Shown here one piece after another: positions 35,715 through 44,424 of a stretch of 64,000 nt of DNA. Each line of letters begins with the position of its first letter. The stretch's first letter is position 1. Both the position numbers and the translations under genes were made by a program. Origin of the DNA: UBA5794 sp963714375 (GTDB lineage: Bacteria; Actinomycetota; Acidimicrobiia; Spongiisociales; UBA5794); the NCBI GenBank assembly GCA_963714375.1, contig CAVQOG010000001.1, positions 124,001-188,000 of the forward strand. The letters run 5' to 3'. The notes under the pieces were generated by a model. The model worked only from the letters and a program-made list of their open reading frames with translations, was not told where the DNA came from and ran no database searches.

Positions 35715-36653
35715 ATGCTCCCCACATCGGGCAACCGATTGAATCGGGCGACGATTCTGTTCGTCTCGCTGATCGCCGTCGGCTTCATCATTGCGACCTT
35801 CGACGTTCGCAACGACGGCGACAGCGTCGCGAATGTCATGCGAGAAGGGACGCAGTCGATCTTCGAACCACTGCAGAAAAGCGTCGACTGGGTCACGAGT
35901 CCCATTGTCGGTTTCGTTGACGGAGTGTCGAATCTCGCAGGCCTGCGTGATGAGAACGACCGTCTCCAAGACCGCGTCAACGAACTCCAAGCACAGGTTC
36001 TGGAAACCGGGGCCCTCGAAGAGCGAGTTCGCCAACTCGAGGCGATCGCGAGGGTGAAGGCGCCACTGGAACTCCCAACGGTCACTGCAAAAATCTACTC
36101 GTCTGGCCCATCGGCATTTGACAATGCCAGGTTCATTGACAAGGGAGCAAGCGACGGCATCGTCGTCGGGCAAGCGGTGATCGACGAGAACGGACTCGTC
36201 GGACGCGTTGACCTCGTATCTGCCCACGATGCCCGGATCCGGCTCATCATCGATCCACTGGTATCAGCTGGCGTACGGATTCAATCAACGAACGAGACCG
36301 GTGTCGTCACGGGCCGCGGTGACGGACCACTGCGTCTTGAGATGTTCCGCGCAACGCTTCCCGTTTCAGAGGGTGACCTCGTTGTCACTGATGGCAGCCG
36401 ATTTCCTCCGGGGCTTGTGGTTGGCAGGGTTACCGCAGATGCCGCCGCCGAGGTTGGGTTTGTGCTTCGCACCGAGGTCGAGCCAGCGGCCAACCTGTCC
36501 CAGGTCGACTATGTGAAGGTGATCATCGGCTGGACGGCGCTTGATGCTGATCTTCAGGACGGGGTCATCGATACATCGGTTTCCACAACTACCACCGTTC
36601 CGCAGAGCACCACGGTGCCTTCGCAGACTACGGTGCCAGGAACGGGGGGCTGA
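35715..36653 (+). CDS. mreC: Rod-shape determining protein MreC
   Basis: 312 residues. One N-terminal membrane helix (ATILFVSLIAVGFIIATF), a coiled coil (LRDENDRLQDRVNELQAQVLETGALEERVRQLEAIARV) and the two beta-barrel domains of periplasmic MreC (IYSSGPSAFDNARFIDKGASDGIVVGQAVI ...). It ends in a short Thr/Pro-rich tail. It activates PBP2/RodA by scaffold contacts. The stop overlaps mreD by one base (TGATG). Confidence 0.94.
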   Translation: MLPTSGNRLNRATILFVSLIAVGFIIATFDVRNDGDSVANVMREGTQSIFEPLQKSVDWVTSPIVGFVDGVSNLAGLRDENDRLQDRVNELQAQVLETGALEERVRQLEAIARVKAPLELPTVTAKIYSSGPSAFDNARFIDKGASDGIVVGQAVIDENGLVGRVDLVSAHDARIRLIIDPLVSAGVRIQSTNETGVVTGRGDGPLRLEMFRATLPVSEGDLVVTDGSRFPPGLVVGRVTADAAAEVGFVLRTEVEPAANLSQVDYVKVIIGWTALDADLQDGVIDTSVSTTTTVPQSTTVPSQTTVPGTGG

Positions 36654-37162
36654 TGAGTAGAGCCCGCGTCGCCATTGCCCTCCTTGCGATCATCGCTTCG
36701 CTTGTGATCCAAACAACCGTGTTCGGGGCTTCCGGAATCGAGCCGCTCGGTGTTGCCCCTGCGTTCGTCACCCTCGTCGTTATCGCGATTGGGCCTTACG
36801 TCGAAACCGAGTACCACTTGTTGTTGGGGTTCACTGCTGGCATTCTCGCCGACCTGATGGGAAGCGGCACACTCGGCATATGGGCCATGACTCTCACAAT
36901 CGTTGCCTATGCGTCAGCGCGGCTTCGTGCTCGATTCAATGAAGGCATCGTCTTGTCCGCGGTCCTCATCTTCTCCCTGACGCTCCTCGGTCAAGTCGTG
37001 TTCGTGATCATCGGAACGCTGTTCGGTCAGAACCTCCTCAGCGATGACTCGCTCGCGGCCAAGATCATCCTGCCTGCAGTCTGGAATCTCGCACTTGCTG
37101 TCCCGGTACTCTGGGCCCTTTCGGAGCTGTTCAAGCGACGCGAACGGGGCTGGGCGACATGA
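36653..37162 (+). CDS. mreD: Rod-shape determining protein MreD
   Basis: 169 residues, about five membrane helices, weakly conserved as is normal for MreD; identified chiefly by size, topology and position. Overlaps both mreC and mrdA (ATGA at 37159). Confidence 0.88.
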   Translation: MSRARVAIALLAIIASLVIQTTVFGASGIEPLGVAPAFVTLVVIAIGPYVETEYHLLLGFTAGILADLMGSGTLGIWAMTLTIVAYASARLRARFNEGIVLSAVLIFSLTLLGQVVFVIIGTLFGQNLLSDDSLAAKIILPAVWNLALAVPVLWALSELFKRRERGWAT

Positions 37163-39660
37163 CCAACGGTGTCCGTACATCGATTCTGGGCCTCGTGTTT
37201 GCCGCTCTTCTGGGAGTGCTGCTCCTTCGTCTTTGGACGATGCAGGTAACAGATGCCGAGGCCTACGAGACGCGGGCCCTCCACAATCAAGTGCGGATTG
37301 TGTACACACCAGCACCCCGTGGTGACATCTTCGATGCCAACATGGTGAAACTCGCAGGTACGCGGTCGGCTCTGGCTGCCGTTGTCGACCTCGCGCTCGT
37401 TGAGAACAACGAACTTGAAATGCTTTCCAGGAATCTCGCAGCGTTTCTCGACGAAGACTCTGTCTCGATTCTCGACGACCTCGTCAATGCCAAGGGTCCA
37501 CAGGTCACGGTTGCCGTTGACCTCACCGAGTATCAGGCGACGTTCCTTGTCGAGCACCGTGAAACATTTCCCGGCGTCAGCATCGTTCCCCAACCCATCA
37601 GGGTGTATCCGGAGGGGGAAGTCGGCGCTCACGTTCTCGGCTACATCGGCCGACCGACCGCCGAAGATCTGGAGCGGGAAGACGTAAAGGGCAATACCCA
37701 TGTCGGAAAGGCCGGCGTCGAGGCTTTTTATGACGAAGAGCTCCTTGGAACGGAAGGGCTCGTGCAATATCAGGTTGACGCCGAGCGAAAGGTGCTCTCA
37801 CTCGCAGGGGAGGAAGCACCGACGGCGGGGGGAAGCCTGGTACTCACCATCGACATTGAGGCGCAGGCGCAGCTCCAGCGATCCCTCCGCGACGGCCTGA
37901 TTCTTGCCCGAAGCGATGAAATGGACCAGCGTGCGAGCGAACTTGCCAAGCAGTCCATTGTTGAGCGTCTCGCTGAAGCTCAGATCGAGGCTGAGGAACA
38001 GGCACGGCAAGATGCAATCGAGAACGCTTCGGCGGACGAGGGATCCTCTGCGACTGATCCAGCGGTGGATGACGACGATGTCGTGCTCGATCCCGAACCT
38101 GTCAAAGTGGATCCGGCCGCGGTGCTCGCGTCGTTGTACCCGGGACTGCCGATCGACAGCAACGGTGTGTGCGTCCCTGTCCAGCGAGTGACCGTTCCAC
38201 TCGGTGGCGACGCGTCCCTTTCGGGCGTCGATCCGCGGTTCATCCGCCTTGATTCGATTGCCGACACGGACGGAACCCTCTTTGCGACGTTCACGATCGG
38301 TCAGGAGAAGTTCACGGTCAAGGACAATCAATCCTTCGCATCGACGCTGCAGGTTCTAGAGGTACAGGAAGACCAGGTCGTCCTGTATCACCAAGACAAA
38401 TGGTGTCCGGTCAGGAGCGTCGGGGTGGTGCTCGACCCGACTGACGGTTCGGTCATCGCCATGGCGTCGTACCCATCGTATGACCCGTCGGCTTTTGTTG
38501 ATGGCCTCAGCGACGACCAGTGGGCCGAGTTGTCCACCGTTTCAGCGTTCCAGAACTTCGCAGTGCAGGGTCTGTACGCACCTGCGTCAACGTTCAAGAC
38601 GGTTCCATACATCCTTGCCATGGAGGAGAACTACTTCCCGGTCAACCGTGGTCTCGGTGATAAGGAGCTTGTTGACGAGGAGAGCCCTGGTCTTCCATCG
38701 GTGCCACTCACCAGCCATACCTCCGAGTACAACTGCTCGGGCGAATTCAAGTTCGAACTCAACGATGGCACGACCCAGACGAAGCGGGACTGGCTGTCGC
38801 GTGGGCACGGCGGACTCGATCTTCACGGGGCCCTCGTGGAATCGTGCGACCTCTATTTCTGGGACATTGCACTTCGTCTTTGGGAGGAACGTAAGGACGA
38901 GTCTGGACTCGACAAGGAGAACCTCCTTCAGCAGTATGCGAGGGACTATGGGTTTGGAACCGCGACCGGCATCGACCTTCCGTTCGAACGTGACGGGCTC
39001 GTTCCGGATCGTTCCTGGTTCCAGGCAGAGCAGAGCGCCGGTTCACCACGGGTCCGCCCCGATGGGCCGTGGGTGGGTGGTGACCTCATGGATATCGCTG
39101 TCGGTCAGGGAGCCATGCTGACGACTCCGCTCCAGATGGCGAACGGTTATGCGGCCATGGTCAACGGAGGGACTCTGTTCGAGCCCCGCGTCGTGTCACA
39201 CATCGTGGACTCAGATGGCAACACAATCGAGACGCTCCCTACGACCGTGGTAAGGGAGATCGACATCAGCCCTGCAACGGTGCAATGGCTCCGCGCTGAT
39301 CTCCAACGTGTCGTGAACGACCTTGGGTCCGCCGACCAGTACGGAGGAACGGGCAAGTCGGCGTTCTATGACAGTCGAGGGAACAACATCTTCGGTGAGG
39401 GTGTCGAGACGATTGGTGGGAAGACCGGTACCGGTGAGGTCATCAAAGTGTCGGGATCAGAGGCGTTCCGCGAGGTCGATAACGCATGGTTCATTGGTGT
39501 GGCGCCGATCAACAATCCGAAGTTTGTCATTTCGATCGTGGTTGAACGTGGTGGGTCAGGTGGCCGTGTTGCCGCTCCCATTGCACGCCAGGTGTTGCAG
39601 TACCTCATGAATGGCCCCGAGGGCGTCACGGAGCTTCGTGCAGGATTGGACGCCGACTGA
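37159..39660 (+). CDS. mrdA: Penicillin-binding protein 2 (elongasome transpeptidase) with large insertion
   Basis: Class B PBP, 833 residues; PBP2 proteins are usually 600-700. An N-terminal helix and dimerisation region (TPAPRGDIFDANMVKLAGTRSALAAVVD) are followed by the transpeptidase domain: STFK at 477-480, SCD at about 562, and KTGTGE at 755-760. Between them, residues ~250-320 form an Ala/Glu-rich, probably coiled or disordered stretch (SIVERLAEAQIEAEEQARQ) ending in an acidic run, followed by an extra ~90-residue segment with two Cys. It is coupled to mreD and rodA and works with RodA to build sidewall peptidoglycan. Confidence 0.93.
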   Translation: MTNGVRTSILGLVFAALLGVLLLRLWTMQVTDAEAYETRALHNQVRIVYTPAPRGDIFDANMVKLAGTRSALAAVVDLALVENNELEMLSRNLAAFLDEDSVSILDDLVNAKGPQVTVAVDLTEYQATFLVEHRETFPGVSIVPQPIRVYPEGEVGAHVLGYIGRPTAEDLEREDVKGNTHVGKAGVEAFYDEELLGTEGLVQYQVDAERKVLSLAGEEAPTAGGSLVLTIDIEAQAQLQRSLRDGLILARSDEMDQRASELAKQSIVERLAEAQIEAEEQARQDAIENASADEGSSATDPAVDDDDVVLDPEPVKVDPAAVLASLYPGLPIDSNGVCVPVQRVTVPLGGDASLSGVDPRFIRLDSIADTDGTLFATFTIGQEKFTVKDNQSFASTLQVLEVQEDQVVLYHQDKWCPVRSVGVVLDPTDGSVIAMASYPSYDPSAFVDGLSDDQWAELSTVSAFQNFAVQGLYAPASTFKTVPYILAMEENYFPVNRGLGDKELVDEESPGLPSVPLTSHTSEYNCSGEFKFELNDGTTQTKRDWLSRGHGGLDLHGALVESCDLYFWDIALRLWEERKDESGLDKENLLQQYARDYGFGTATGIDLPFERDGLVPDRSWFQAEQSAGSPRVRPDGPWVGGDLMDIAVGQGAMLTTPLQMANGYAAMVNGGTLFEPRVVSHIVDSDGNTIETLPTTVVREIDISPATVQWLRADLQRVVNDLGSADQYGGTGKSAFYDSRGNNIFGEGVETIGGKTGTGEVIKVSGSEAFREVDNAWFIGVAPINNPKFVISIVVERGGSGGRVAAPIARQVLQYLMNGPEGVTELRAGLDAD

Positions 39661-40832
39661 TGGCCATTGACTACCGCGACACCAAACCCATCTCGTTCAT
39701 GCATCGTGAGGCCCCGCTCAAACCGGACCTGATTCTTGTCCTTTCCTTCATCGTCATCGCCGCATTCGGATTACTGATGGTCTATTCAGCGACCGCTCCC
39801 GGTTTGGAGAGCCGTGGGCTCGATCCGACGAGCGAGCTCAAAGAGCAAGCGATATTTGTGGTCATCGGGTTCATCGTGTTCGGCATCGTGTCATGGATGG
39901 ATCTCACCGAGATACGAGGCTTCACCACGCCCATCTATTTCGTTTCAGTCTTGTTGCTTGTTCTTGTTTTCCTCGTCGGCGAAAGTGGAAACGGCGCGGT
40001 CGCGGTGCGCTGGATCGACATCGGAATTCTACGGTTTCAACCGTCTGAGGTAGCGAAGGTCGCCGTGATCCTGGCGCTCGCTTCGCTCCTTGCAGCGGTC
40101 GATCCACCTTTGCGTTGGAATACGATCGCCAAGTCGCTGCTCATTGTCGGTTTGCCCGCAGGGCTGATCTTTCTCCAGCCAGACCTCGGCACGATGCTGG
40201 TGTTCGCCTTTGTCCTCATAGCCATGTTGTTTGTCGGTGGTGCCACGATGCGGCAGCTTGCGTTCCTTGCTGTGGCGACGATCATCGCGACGGTGGGTGT
40301 GTTCCAGCTGAATCTGATCGAGGACTATCAGATCAATCGACTGACGGCCTTTGTCGATCCCGGAGCGCACGAATTGACGCTGTCGTACAACCAGATCCAG
40401 TCGGAGATTGCGATCGGGTCAGGTGGCATGCTCGGGAAGGGTCTCTTTGAGGGCACCCAGACCAACCTTCAGTTCGTACCCGTCCAGTCTTCGGACTTCA
40501 TCTTCACAGCGGTTGGCGAGCAGTTTGGATTCGCAGGATCGGCTGTCGTGATCGCACTCTTCGGCATCATGTTGTGGCGATTGTTGATGATTGCCCAAAG
40601 CGCGAGAAATCGATTCGGGTATCTCGTGACCATGGGCGTAGCCGCGATGCTTGCGTTCCACGTGTTCGTCAACATTGGGATGACGATCCGGATCATGCCG
40701 GTGACTGGCCTCCCGCTCCCGTTCATGTCTTCGGGTGGCACGTTCTTCGTCGTGATGAGTGCAGCGCTCGGTCTCGCCCATTCTTCATGGATCAGACGAC
40801 CCCCCGCCCCAGGGGAAGGACCGACAACCTAG
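39660..40832 (+). CDS. rodA: SEDS glycosyltransferase RodA
   Basis: Lipid II polymerase of the elongasome, 390 residues, about ten membrane helices. SEDS motifs: MVYSATAPG, WIDIGILRFQPSEVAKVAVIL, LIFLQPDLGTMLVFAFV, and near the C-terminus MPVTGLPLPFMSSGGTFF. Its ATG overlaps the mrdA stop by one base. Confidence 0.95.
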   Translation: MAIDYRDTKPISFMHREAPLKPDLILVLSFIVIAAFGLLMVYSATAPGLESRGLDPTSELKEQAIFVVIGFIVFGIVSWMDLTEIRGFTTPIYFVSVLLLVLVFLVGESGNGAVAVRWIDIGILRFQPSEVAKVAVILALASLLAAVDPPLRWNTIAKSLLIVGLPAGLIFLQPDLGTMLVFAFVLIAMLFVGGATMRQLAFLAVATIIATVGVFQLNLIEDYQINRLTAFVDPGAHELTLSYNQIQSEIAIGSGGMLGKGLFEGTQTNLQFVPVQSSDFIFTAVGEQFGFAGSAVVIALFGIMLWRLLMIAQSARNRFGYLVTMGVAAMLAFHVFVNIGMTIRIMPVTGLPLPFMSSGGTFFVVMSAALGLAHSSWIRRPPAPGEGPTT

Positions 40833-40833
40833 A

Positions 40834-40866
40834 AGCTTTCAGCTCACAGCTCTCAGCTCACAGCTG
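40834..40866. repeat. Heptamer tandem repeat (AGCTCAC)n upstream of tdk
   Basis: Units AGCTTTC, AGCTCAC, AGCTCTC, AGCTCAC and a partial AGCTG; the array lies in the 50 bases between rodA and tdk. AGCTCAC is the reverse complement of the GTGAGCT unit before valS. Confidence 0.85.
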
Positions 40867-40883
40867 CGGCTAGTCTCGCTTTC

Positions 40884-41480
40884 ATGGAAAGACGTGCGGA
40901 TCAGGGCTGGATCGAAGTCATTGCAGGGCCGATGTTCTCCGGGAAAAGCGAAGAACTGATTCGCAGGGTGACCCGATATCACCTCGCTCGGGTACCAACA
41001 CAGACCTTCAAGCCTGCGCTTGACGTGCGCTACTCGGTGGGGGAGGTTGTGAGCCATTCACGACTGAGTATGGACGCCACGCCCGTGCAGGACTCAGAGC
41101 AGCTCCTCAAATCCGTTGACGATCGGACTGTTGTTATTGGCGTTGACGAAGGGCAATTCTTTGACGACGGCCTTGTCGAGGTGGCTGAGATGCTCGCCGG
41201 AGCAGGAAAGAACATCATCGTGGCTGGCCTGGACCTTGACTATCTCGGACGGCCCTTCGAGCCGATTCCGTCGCTGATGCTTCGGGCCGAATACGTCACG
41301 AAGGCCTTGGCCGTATGTCAGAAGTGTGGAGGTCCCGGTCTCTTCACACAGCGCGTCGTCCAGTCAGATGATCTTGTCGTGCTCGGTGCACAGGGCGCCT
41401 ACGAGGCCCGCTGTCGCCGCTGCTACGACCCCCAAGAAGCCGAGCAGCAGAAGCTGGACGTAGAAGCAACCCCCGTCTGA
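40884..41480 (+). CDS. tdk: Thymidine kinase
   Basis: Type II thymidine kinase, 198 residues. P-loop GPMFSGKSEELIRR, catalytic-site DEGQFFDD, lasso and zinc sites CQKCGG and CRRCYDP. Complete. Confidence 0.95.
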   Translation: MERRADQGWIEVIAGPMFSGKSEELIRRVTRYHLARVPTQTFKPALDVRYSVGEVVSHSRLSMDATPVQDSEQLLKSVDDRTVVIGVDEGQFFDDGLVEVAEMLAGAGKNIIVAGLDLDYLGRPFEPIPSLMLRAEYVTKALAVCQKCGGPGLFTQRVVQSDDLVVLGAQGAYEARCRRCYDPQEAEQQKLDVEATPV

Positions 41481-41518
41481 CTTCGGTCACGCGAAAGACA
41501 GGGTTCGCAGGCTCACAC

Positions 41519-41562
41519 GCCCCCTAATCCGACTGCGTCGGATTCGTCCCCCCTGAAGGGTG
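41519..41562. repeat. CCCCCT intergenic hairpin element, copy 2
   Basis: GCCCCCTAATCCGAC ... CCCCCCTGAAGGG. The middle has the perfect hairpin TCCGAC/GTCGGA. Matches the copy at 29227-29270 at both ends. Confidence 0.6.
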
Positions 41563-41586
41563 TCGGGTTTCAAGCACATCTGACTT

Positions 41587-41614
41587 CGGTCATCGGTCAT
41601 CGGTCATCGGTCAT
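41587..41614. repeat. Heptamer tandem repeat (CGGTCAT)4
   Basis: Four perfect 7-base units, upstream of the RNase E/G gene. Confidence 0.9.
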
Positions 41615-41819
41615 CTGACGTCTGATATCAAAGACCCAGACTTGACGGCTCTTCTTGCTACTCTGTGGTGCACACGCCACATTGGGTGGCCGCAAGTTTT
41701 CCTATCCAGGACGGGCAATGACCGTCGTCCCACCGCTTGAGGCACAACGCACACGCGATCTGTTGTCTCGCATTCGGACAAGACTCACGATTTCTCTCAG
41801 TGGGTTGACTGCAGGTGCC

Positions 41820-41948
41820 CCGATGATCCGATCGACCTGTGGTCGATCACATGCTTGGAATGCATCCATATGCGAGAAGAGCCCTCATCGAAAGCGTCCC
41901 GGATTGGATGAGACACAGGACCACCGTTCCCGGTGGTCAAAGGAGTTG
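41820..41948 (+). promoter_or_regulatory. Structured 5' leader of the RNase E/G gene
   Basis: Two perfect 8-bp hairpins, GATCGACC/GGTCGATC (41830-41848, 3-base loop) and GACCACCG/CGGTGGTC (41919-41938, UUCC loop). The second ends just before the AGGAG site (41941-41945). RNase E autoregulates through its leader in E. coli; a similar role here is inference. Confidence 0.45.
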
Positions 41949-41952
41949 ATCC

Positions 41953-43503
41953 ATGGGACTCTTCAAGAAGAAGGCCCCCCGCGTCGTTCGCAAGAGCGAG
42001 GGCGGTGTAGAACAAGATGTCAAGATGGTGAACGGACAAGAGTTCACCATCCGCCGGCCCACTAGGAAACAGAAGGCAAAGGCCGGGACCGCAACCAAGA
42101 AGCGTTCCTCGGGTCAGAGCAGAACCAAGCAGCAGCCGTCGCGTCGTGGCCGCGGTCAATCACCTTCGACCCGTCGGCGACCTCCGATCGAAATCGTCGA
42201 ACCGCCAGAGACTGCCCGCAAGCAGATGCTTGTGCGAAAGAGCCCGCAGCAGACCCAGATTGTGGTTCTCGAGGGTCCCGTGCTCGTTGAGCACTACGTA
42301 GCTAGCACGGACCACAAGTCACTCGTTGGCAACGTGTATGTCGGCAAGGTTCGCAATGTGCTTCCGGGTATGGAAGCAGCGTTCATCGACTTTGGTGAGG
42401 GCAAGAACGGCGTGCTCTATCAGGGTGACGTCAACTACGCAGAGCAGGACCTTGGTGGGAAGCCGAGGCGCATCGAGAATGCGCTCAAGCCCGGTGACGG
42501 CGTATTGGTGCAGGTCGTCAAGGACGCCATGGGACACAAAGGTGCGAGGCTGACGAACCAGATCAGCGTTGCTGGCCGATACCTGGTTCTCGCCCCGAAC
42601 GAAGATGTTCGGGGAATCTCACGCCGACTCAGTGACCAGGAACGCCGACGTCTCCGTGAGATCGTTGGCGATCTTCGCCCCGAGGGCACCGGCATCATCG
42701 TTCGGACGGCAGCCGAGGGCGCGACGCGTGAGGACATCAAGGGCGATATCGACAGGCTGAAGGCGATCTGGGACAAGATCGACATCGACCGCAAGACCGC
42801 CAACGCACCAGCACTCATCTATGAAGAGCCACCACTGGTCATCCGCGTCATTCGTGAGCACTTCACCCGCGACTTCAAGCGATTGCTGATTGATGATCCA
42901 CAGACGCACAAGCAGGTACTCGATTATCTCGAGGGAACCGAAGCCGACCTCGTTGAGCGGGTCACTCTCTACAAGGACGAGCTTGCGCTCTTTGAGCGGT
43001 ATCACGTCGAGGATCAGCTCCGGAAGGCCCTCGATCGCAAGGTCTGGCTGCCATCGGGTGGTCACCTCGTGATTGACCGAACGGAGGCGTTGACCGTCAT
43101 CGACGTCAATACCGGAAGATTCGTCGGAAAGAACAACCTTGAAGAGACCGTCTTCGAGAACAATCTCGAGTCTGCTGAGGAGATCGCACGCCAACTGAGG
43201 CTTCGTGATATCGGTGGAATCATCGTGATCGACTTCATCGATATGGAGGACACCAAGAGCCAGGAAGCTGTGCTGCTTCGTCTCAGGGAACACCTCGCAA
43301 AGGACAAGACCCGCACGCAAGTGTTCGATGTTTCCCATCTTGGACTCGTCGAGATGACTCGCAAGAATGTGTCAGCTGGCCTTCTCGAGTCGTTCTCCGA
43401 GACGTGCGAGCATTGCAGCGGCCGCGGAGTGCTGCTCCACGAAGAGGCCGCAGCGACGGGCATTCCAGCGCACGACGCCGGGATCCGAGAAGCATCGGCC
43501 TGA
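41953..43503 (+). CDS. rng: Ribonuclease E/G family endoribonuclease
   Basis: 516 residues. A basic, disordered N-terminal extension (~90 residues, RRPTRKQKAKAGTATKKRSS) precedes the S1/RNase H-like catalytic core: KVRNVLPGMEAAFIDFGEGKNGVLY (S1), LTNQISVAGRYLVL (5'-sensor), the DNase-I-like TVIDVNTGRFVGKNN with the metal-binding Asp and IVIDFIDME, and the zinc link CEHCSGRG. Cleaves single-stranded RNA in mRNA decay and rRNA/tRNA maturation. The rplU-rpmA genes follow, as usual. Confidence 0.94.
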   Translation: MGLFKKKAPRVVRKSEGGVEQDVKMVNGQEFTIRRPTRKQKAKAGTATKKRSSGQSRTKQQPSRRGRGQSPSTRRRPPIEIVEPPETARKQMLVRKSPQQTQIVVLEGPVLVEHYVASTDHKSLVGNVYVGKVRNVLPGMEAAFIDFGEGKNGVLYQGDVNYAEQDLGGKPRRIENALKPGDGVLVQVVKDAMGHKGARLTNQISVAGRYLVLAPNEDVRGISRRLSDQERRRLREIVGDLRPEGTGIIVRTAAEGATREDIKGDIDRLKAIWDKIDIDRKTANAPALIYEEPPLVIRVIREHFTRDFKRLLIDDPQTHKQVLDYLEGTEADLVERVTLYKDELALFERYHVEDQLRKALDRKVWLPSGGHLVIDRTEALTVIDVNTGRFVGKNNLEETVFENNLESAEEIARQLRLRDIGGIIVIDFIDMEDTKSQEAVLLRLREHLAKDKTRTQVFDVSHLGLVEMTRKNVSAGLLESFSETCEHCSGRGVLLHEEAAATGIPAHDAGIREASA

Positions 43504-43524
43504 GGATTACGGATTACGGATCGG
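43504..43524. repeat. Heptamer tandem repeat (GGATTAC)n
   Basis: GGATTAC, GGATTAC, GGATCGG immediately after the RNase stop and 110 bases before rplU. GGATTAC is the reverse complement of the GTAATCC unit before ndk. Confidence 0.7.
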
Positions 43525-43634
43525 ACGCTCGAGCGCCGAGAGCTGTTAGCCGTACGTCGTAAGCTTCACGACTCAGTATTATTCAGCGACGGCTCGGCAG
43601 TGGGCTATCCACTTCTCAGAAACGACCAGGGTTT

Positions 43635-44012
43635 ATGTACGCGATCATCCGCACAGGCGGCAAGCAGGCAAAAGTTCATGAGGGCGACGTGCTCGACGTG
43701 GAGCGCATCAAGGACGCCGAATCGGTGTCGTATACGCCGCTGCTCATCGTCAAAGACGACGGCAAGGTCATTTCTGACCGTACCATCCTTGGCAAGTCTT
43801 CCGTGACCGCCGAGATCGTCGGTGCCTCCGCTGGCCCGAAGATCGACATCTTCAAGTACAAGAACAAGACGGGCTACCGGCGTCGGCAGGGCCATCGCCA
43901 GAAGTACACCACGATCAAGGTCACCAAGATCAAGACTGCGGGTGCATCCAAGAAGAAGGCGGCCAAGCCTGAAGTCACGCAGGATGCCGACGCACCCAAG
44001 GTGGAGGCATAA
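43635..44012 (+). CDS. rplU: 50S ribosomal protein L21
   Basis: 125 residues. The core MYAIIRTGGKQAKVHEGDVLDVERI ... YRRRQGHRQKYTTIKVTKI is standard; the C-terminal ~20 residues (SKKKAAKPEVTQDADAPKVEA) are an Ala/Lys extension. It is directly followed by rpmA without gap. Confidence 0.97.
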   Translation: MYAIIRTGGKQAKVHEGDVLDVERIKDAESVSYTPLLIVKDDGKVISDRTILGKSSVTAEIVGASAGPKIDIFKYKNKTGYRRRQGHRQKYTTIKVTKIKTAGASKKKAAKPEVTQDADAPKVEA

Positions 44013-44267
44013 ATGTCAAAAACCAAAGCTTCCGGCTCAACGCGGAACGGCAGAGACTCAAAAGCGAAGCGTCTCGGCCCGAAAGTCTTCGACGGCCAGC
44101 CCGTCAATGCCGGTGCGATCATCGTTCGGCAGCGTGGTACACGGATTCACCCAGGTGACAACGTGGGCCGAGGCGGGGACGACACCCTGTATGCCATGAC
44201 CGAAGGAACCGTCAAGTACGGAACCCGCAGGGGCAGACGCCAGGTCTCGGTACTCATCGACGCGTAG
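44013..44267 (+). CDS. rpmA: 50S ribosomal protein L27
   Basis: 84 residues. SKTKASGSTRNGRDSKAKRLG and VNAGAIIVRQRGTRIHPGDNVGRGGDDTLYA are diagnostic. There is no cleavable N-terminal extension of the Firmicute type. The start abuts the rplU stop. Confidence 0.97.
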   Translation: MSKTKASGSTRNGRDSKAKRLGPKVFDGQPVNAGAIIVRQRGTRIHPGDNVGRGGDDTLYAMTEGTVKYGTRRGRRQVSVLIDA

Positions 44268-44292
44268 GTCGCACCTACATTCGTGAGAAATG

Positions 44293-44319
44293 GGTCGGCC
44301 TCGGTGCCGACCTCTTTCT
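44293..44319 (+). terminator. Terminator after rpmA
   Basis: GGTCGGC (44293-44299) pairs with GCCGACC (44306-44312), followed by the pyrimidine tract TCTTTCT. Confidence 0.8.
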
Positions 44320-44362
44320 ATTGCTCTTGGCTACTGTCCCTGCCCCGAATCGCTCGAATACA

Positions 44363-44393
44363 GCTGAAAGCCGAAAGCTGAAGGCTGAAAGCT
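44363..44393. repeat. Heptamer tandem repeat (GCTGAAA)n upstream of obgE
   Basis: GCTGAAA, GCCGAAA, GCTGAAG, GCTGAAA and a partial unit, ending about 30 bases before the obgE start. Confidence 0.85.
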
Positions 44394-44424
44394 ACATTCC
44401 TTCCAGCAACAGGTGGGAACTCCC

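Larger units (their letters stand above)
41481..41952. other. Long intergenic region upstream of the RNase E/G gene
   Basis: 472 bases without a convincing gene. It holds a CCCCCT element (41519-41562), CGGTCAT heptamers (41587-41614), and a probable 5' leader with two hairpins (41830-41848 and 41919-41938). A possible frame from 41655 overlaps the RNase gene start by 113 bases and looks spurious. Confidence 0.6.

Noticed and set aside
41655..42065. 136-codon open frame before the RNase E/G gene
   Set aside because: It overlaps the conserved start of the RNase gene by 113 bases, has no ribosome-binding site, and its composition is not protein-like.
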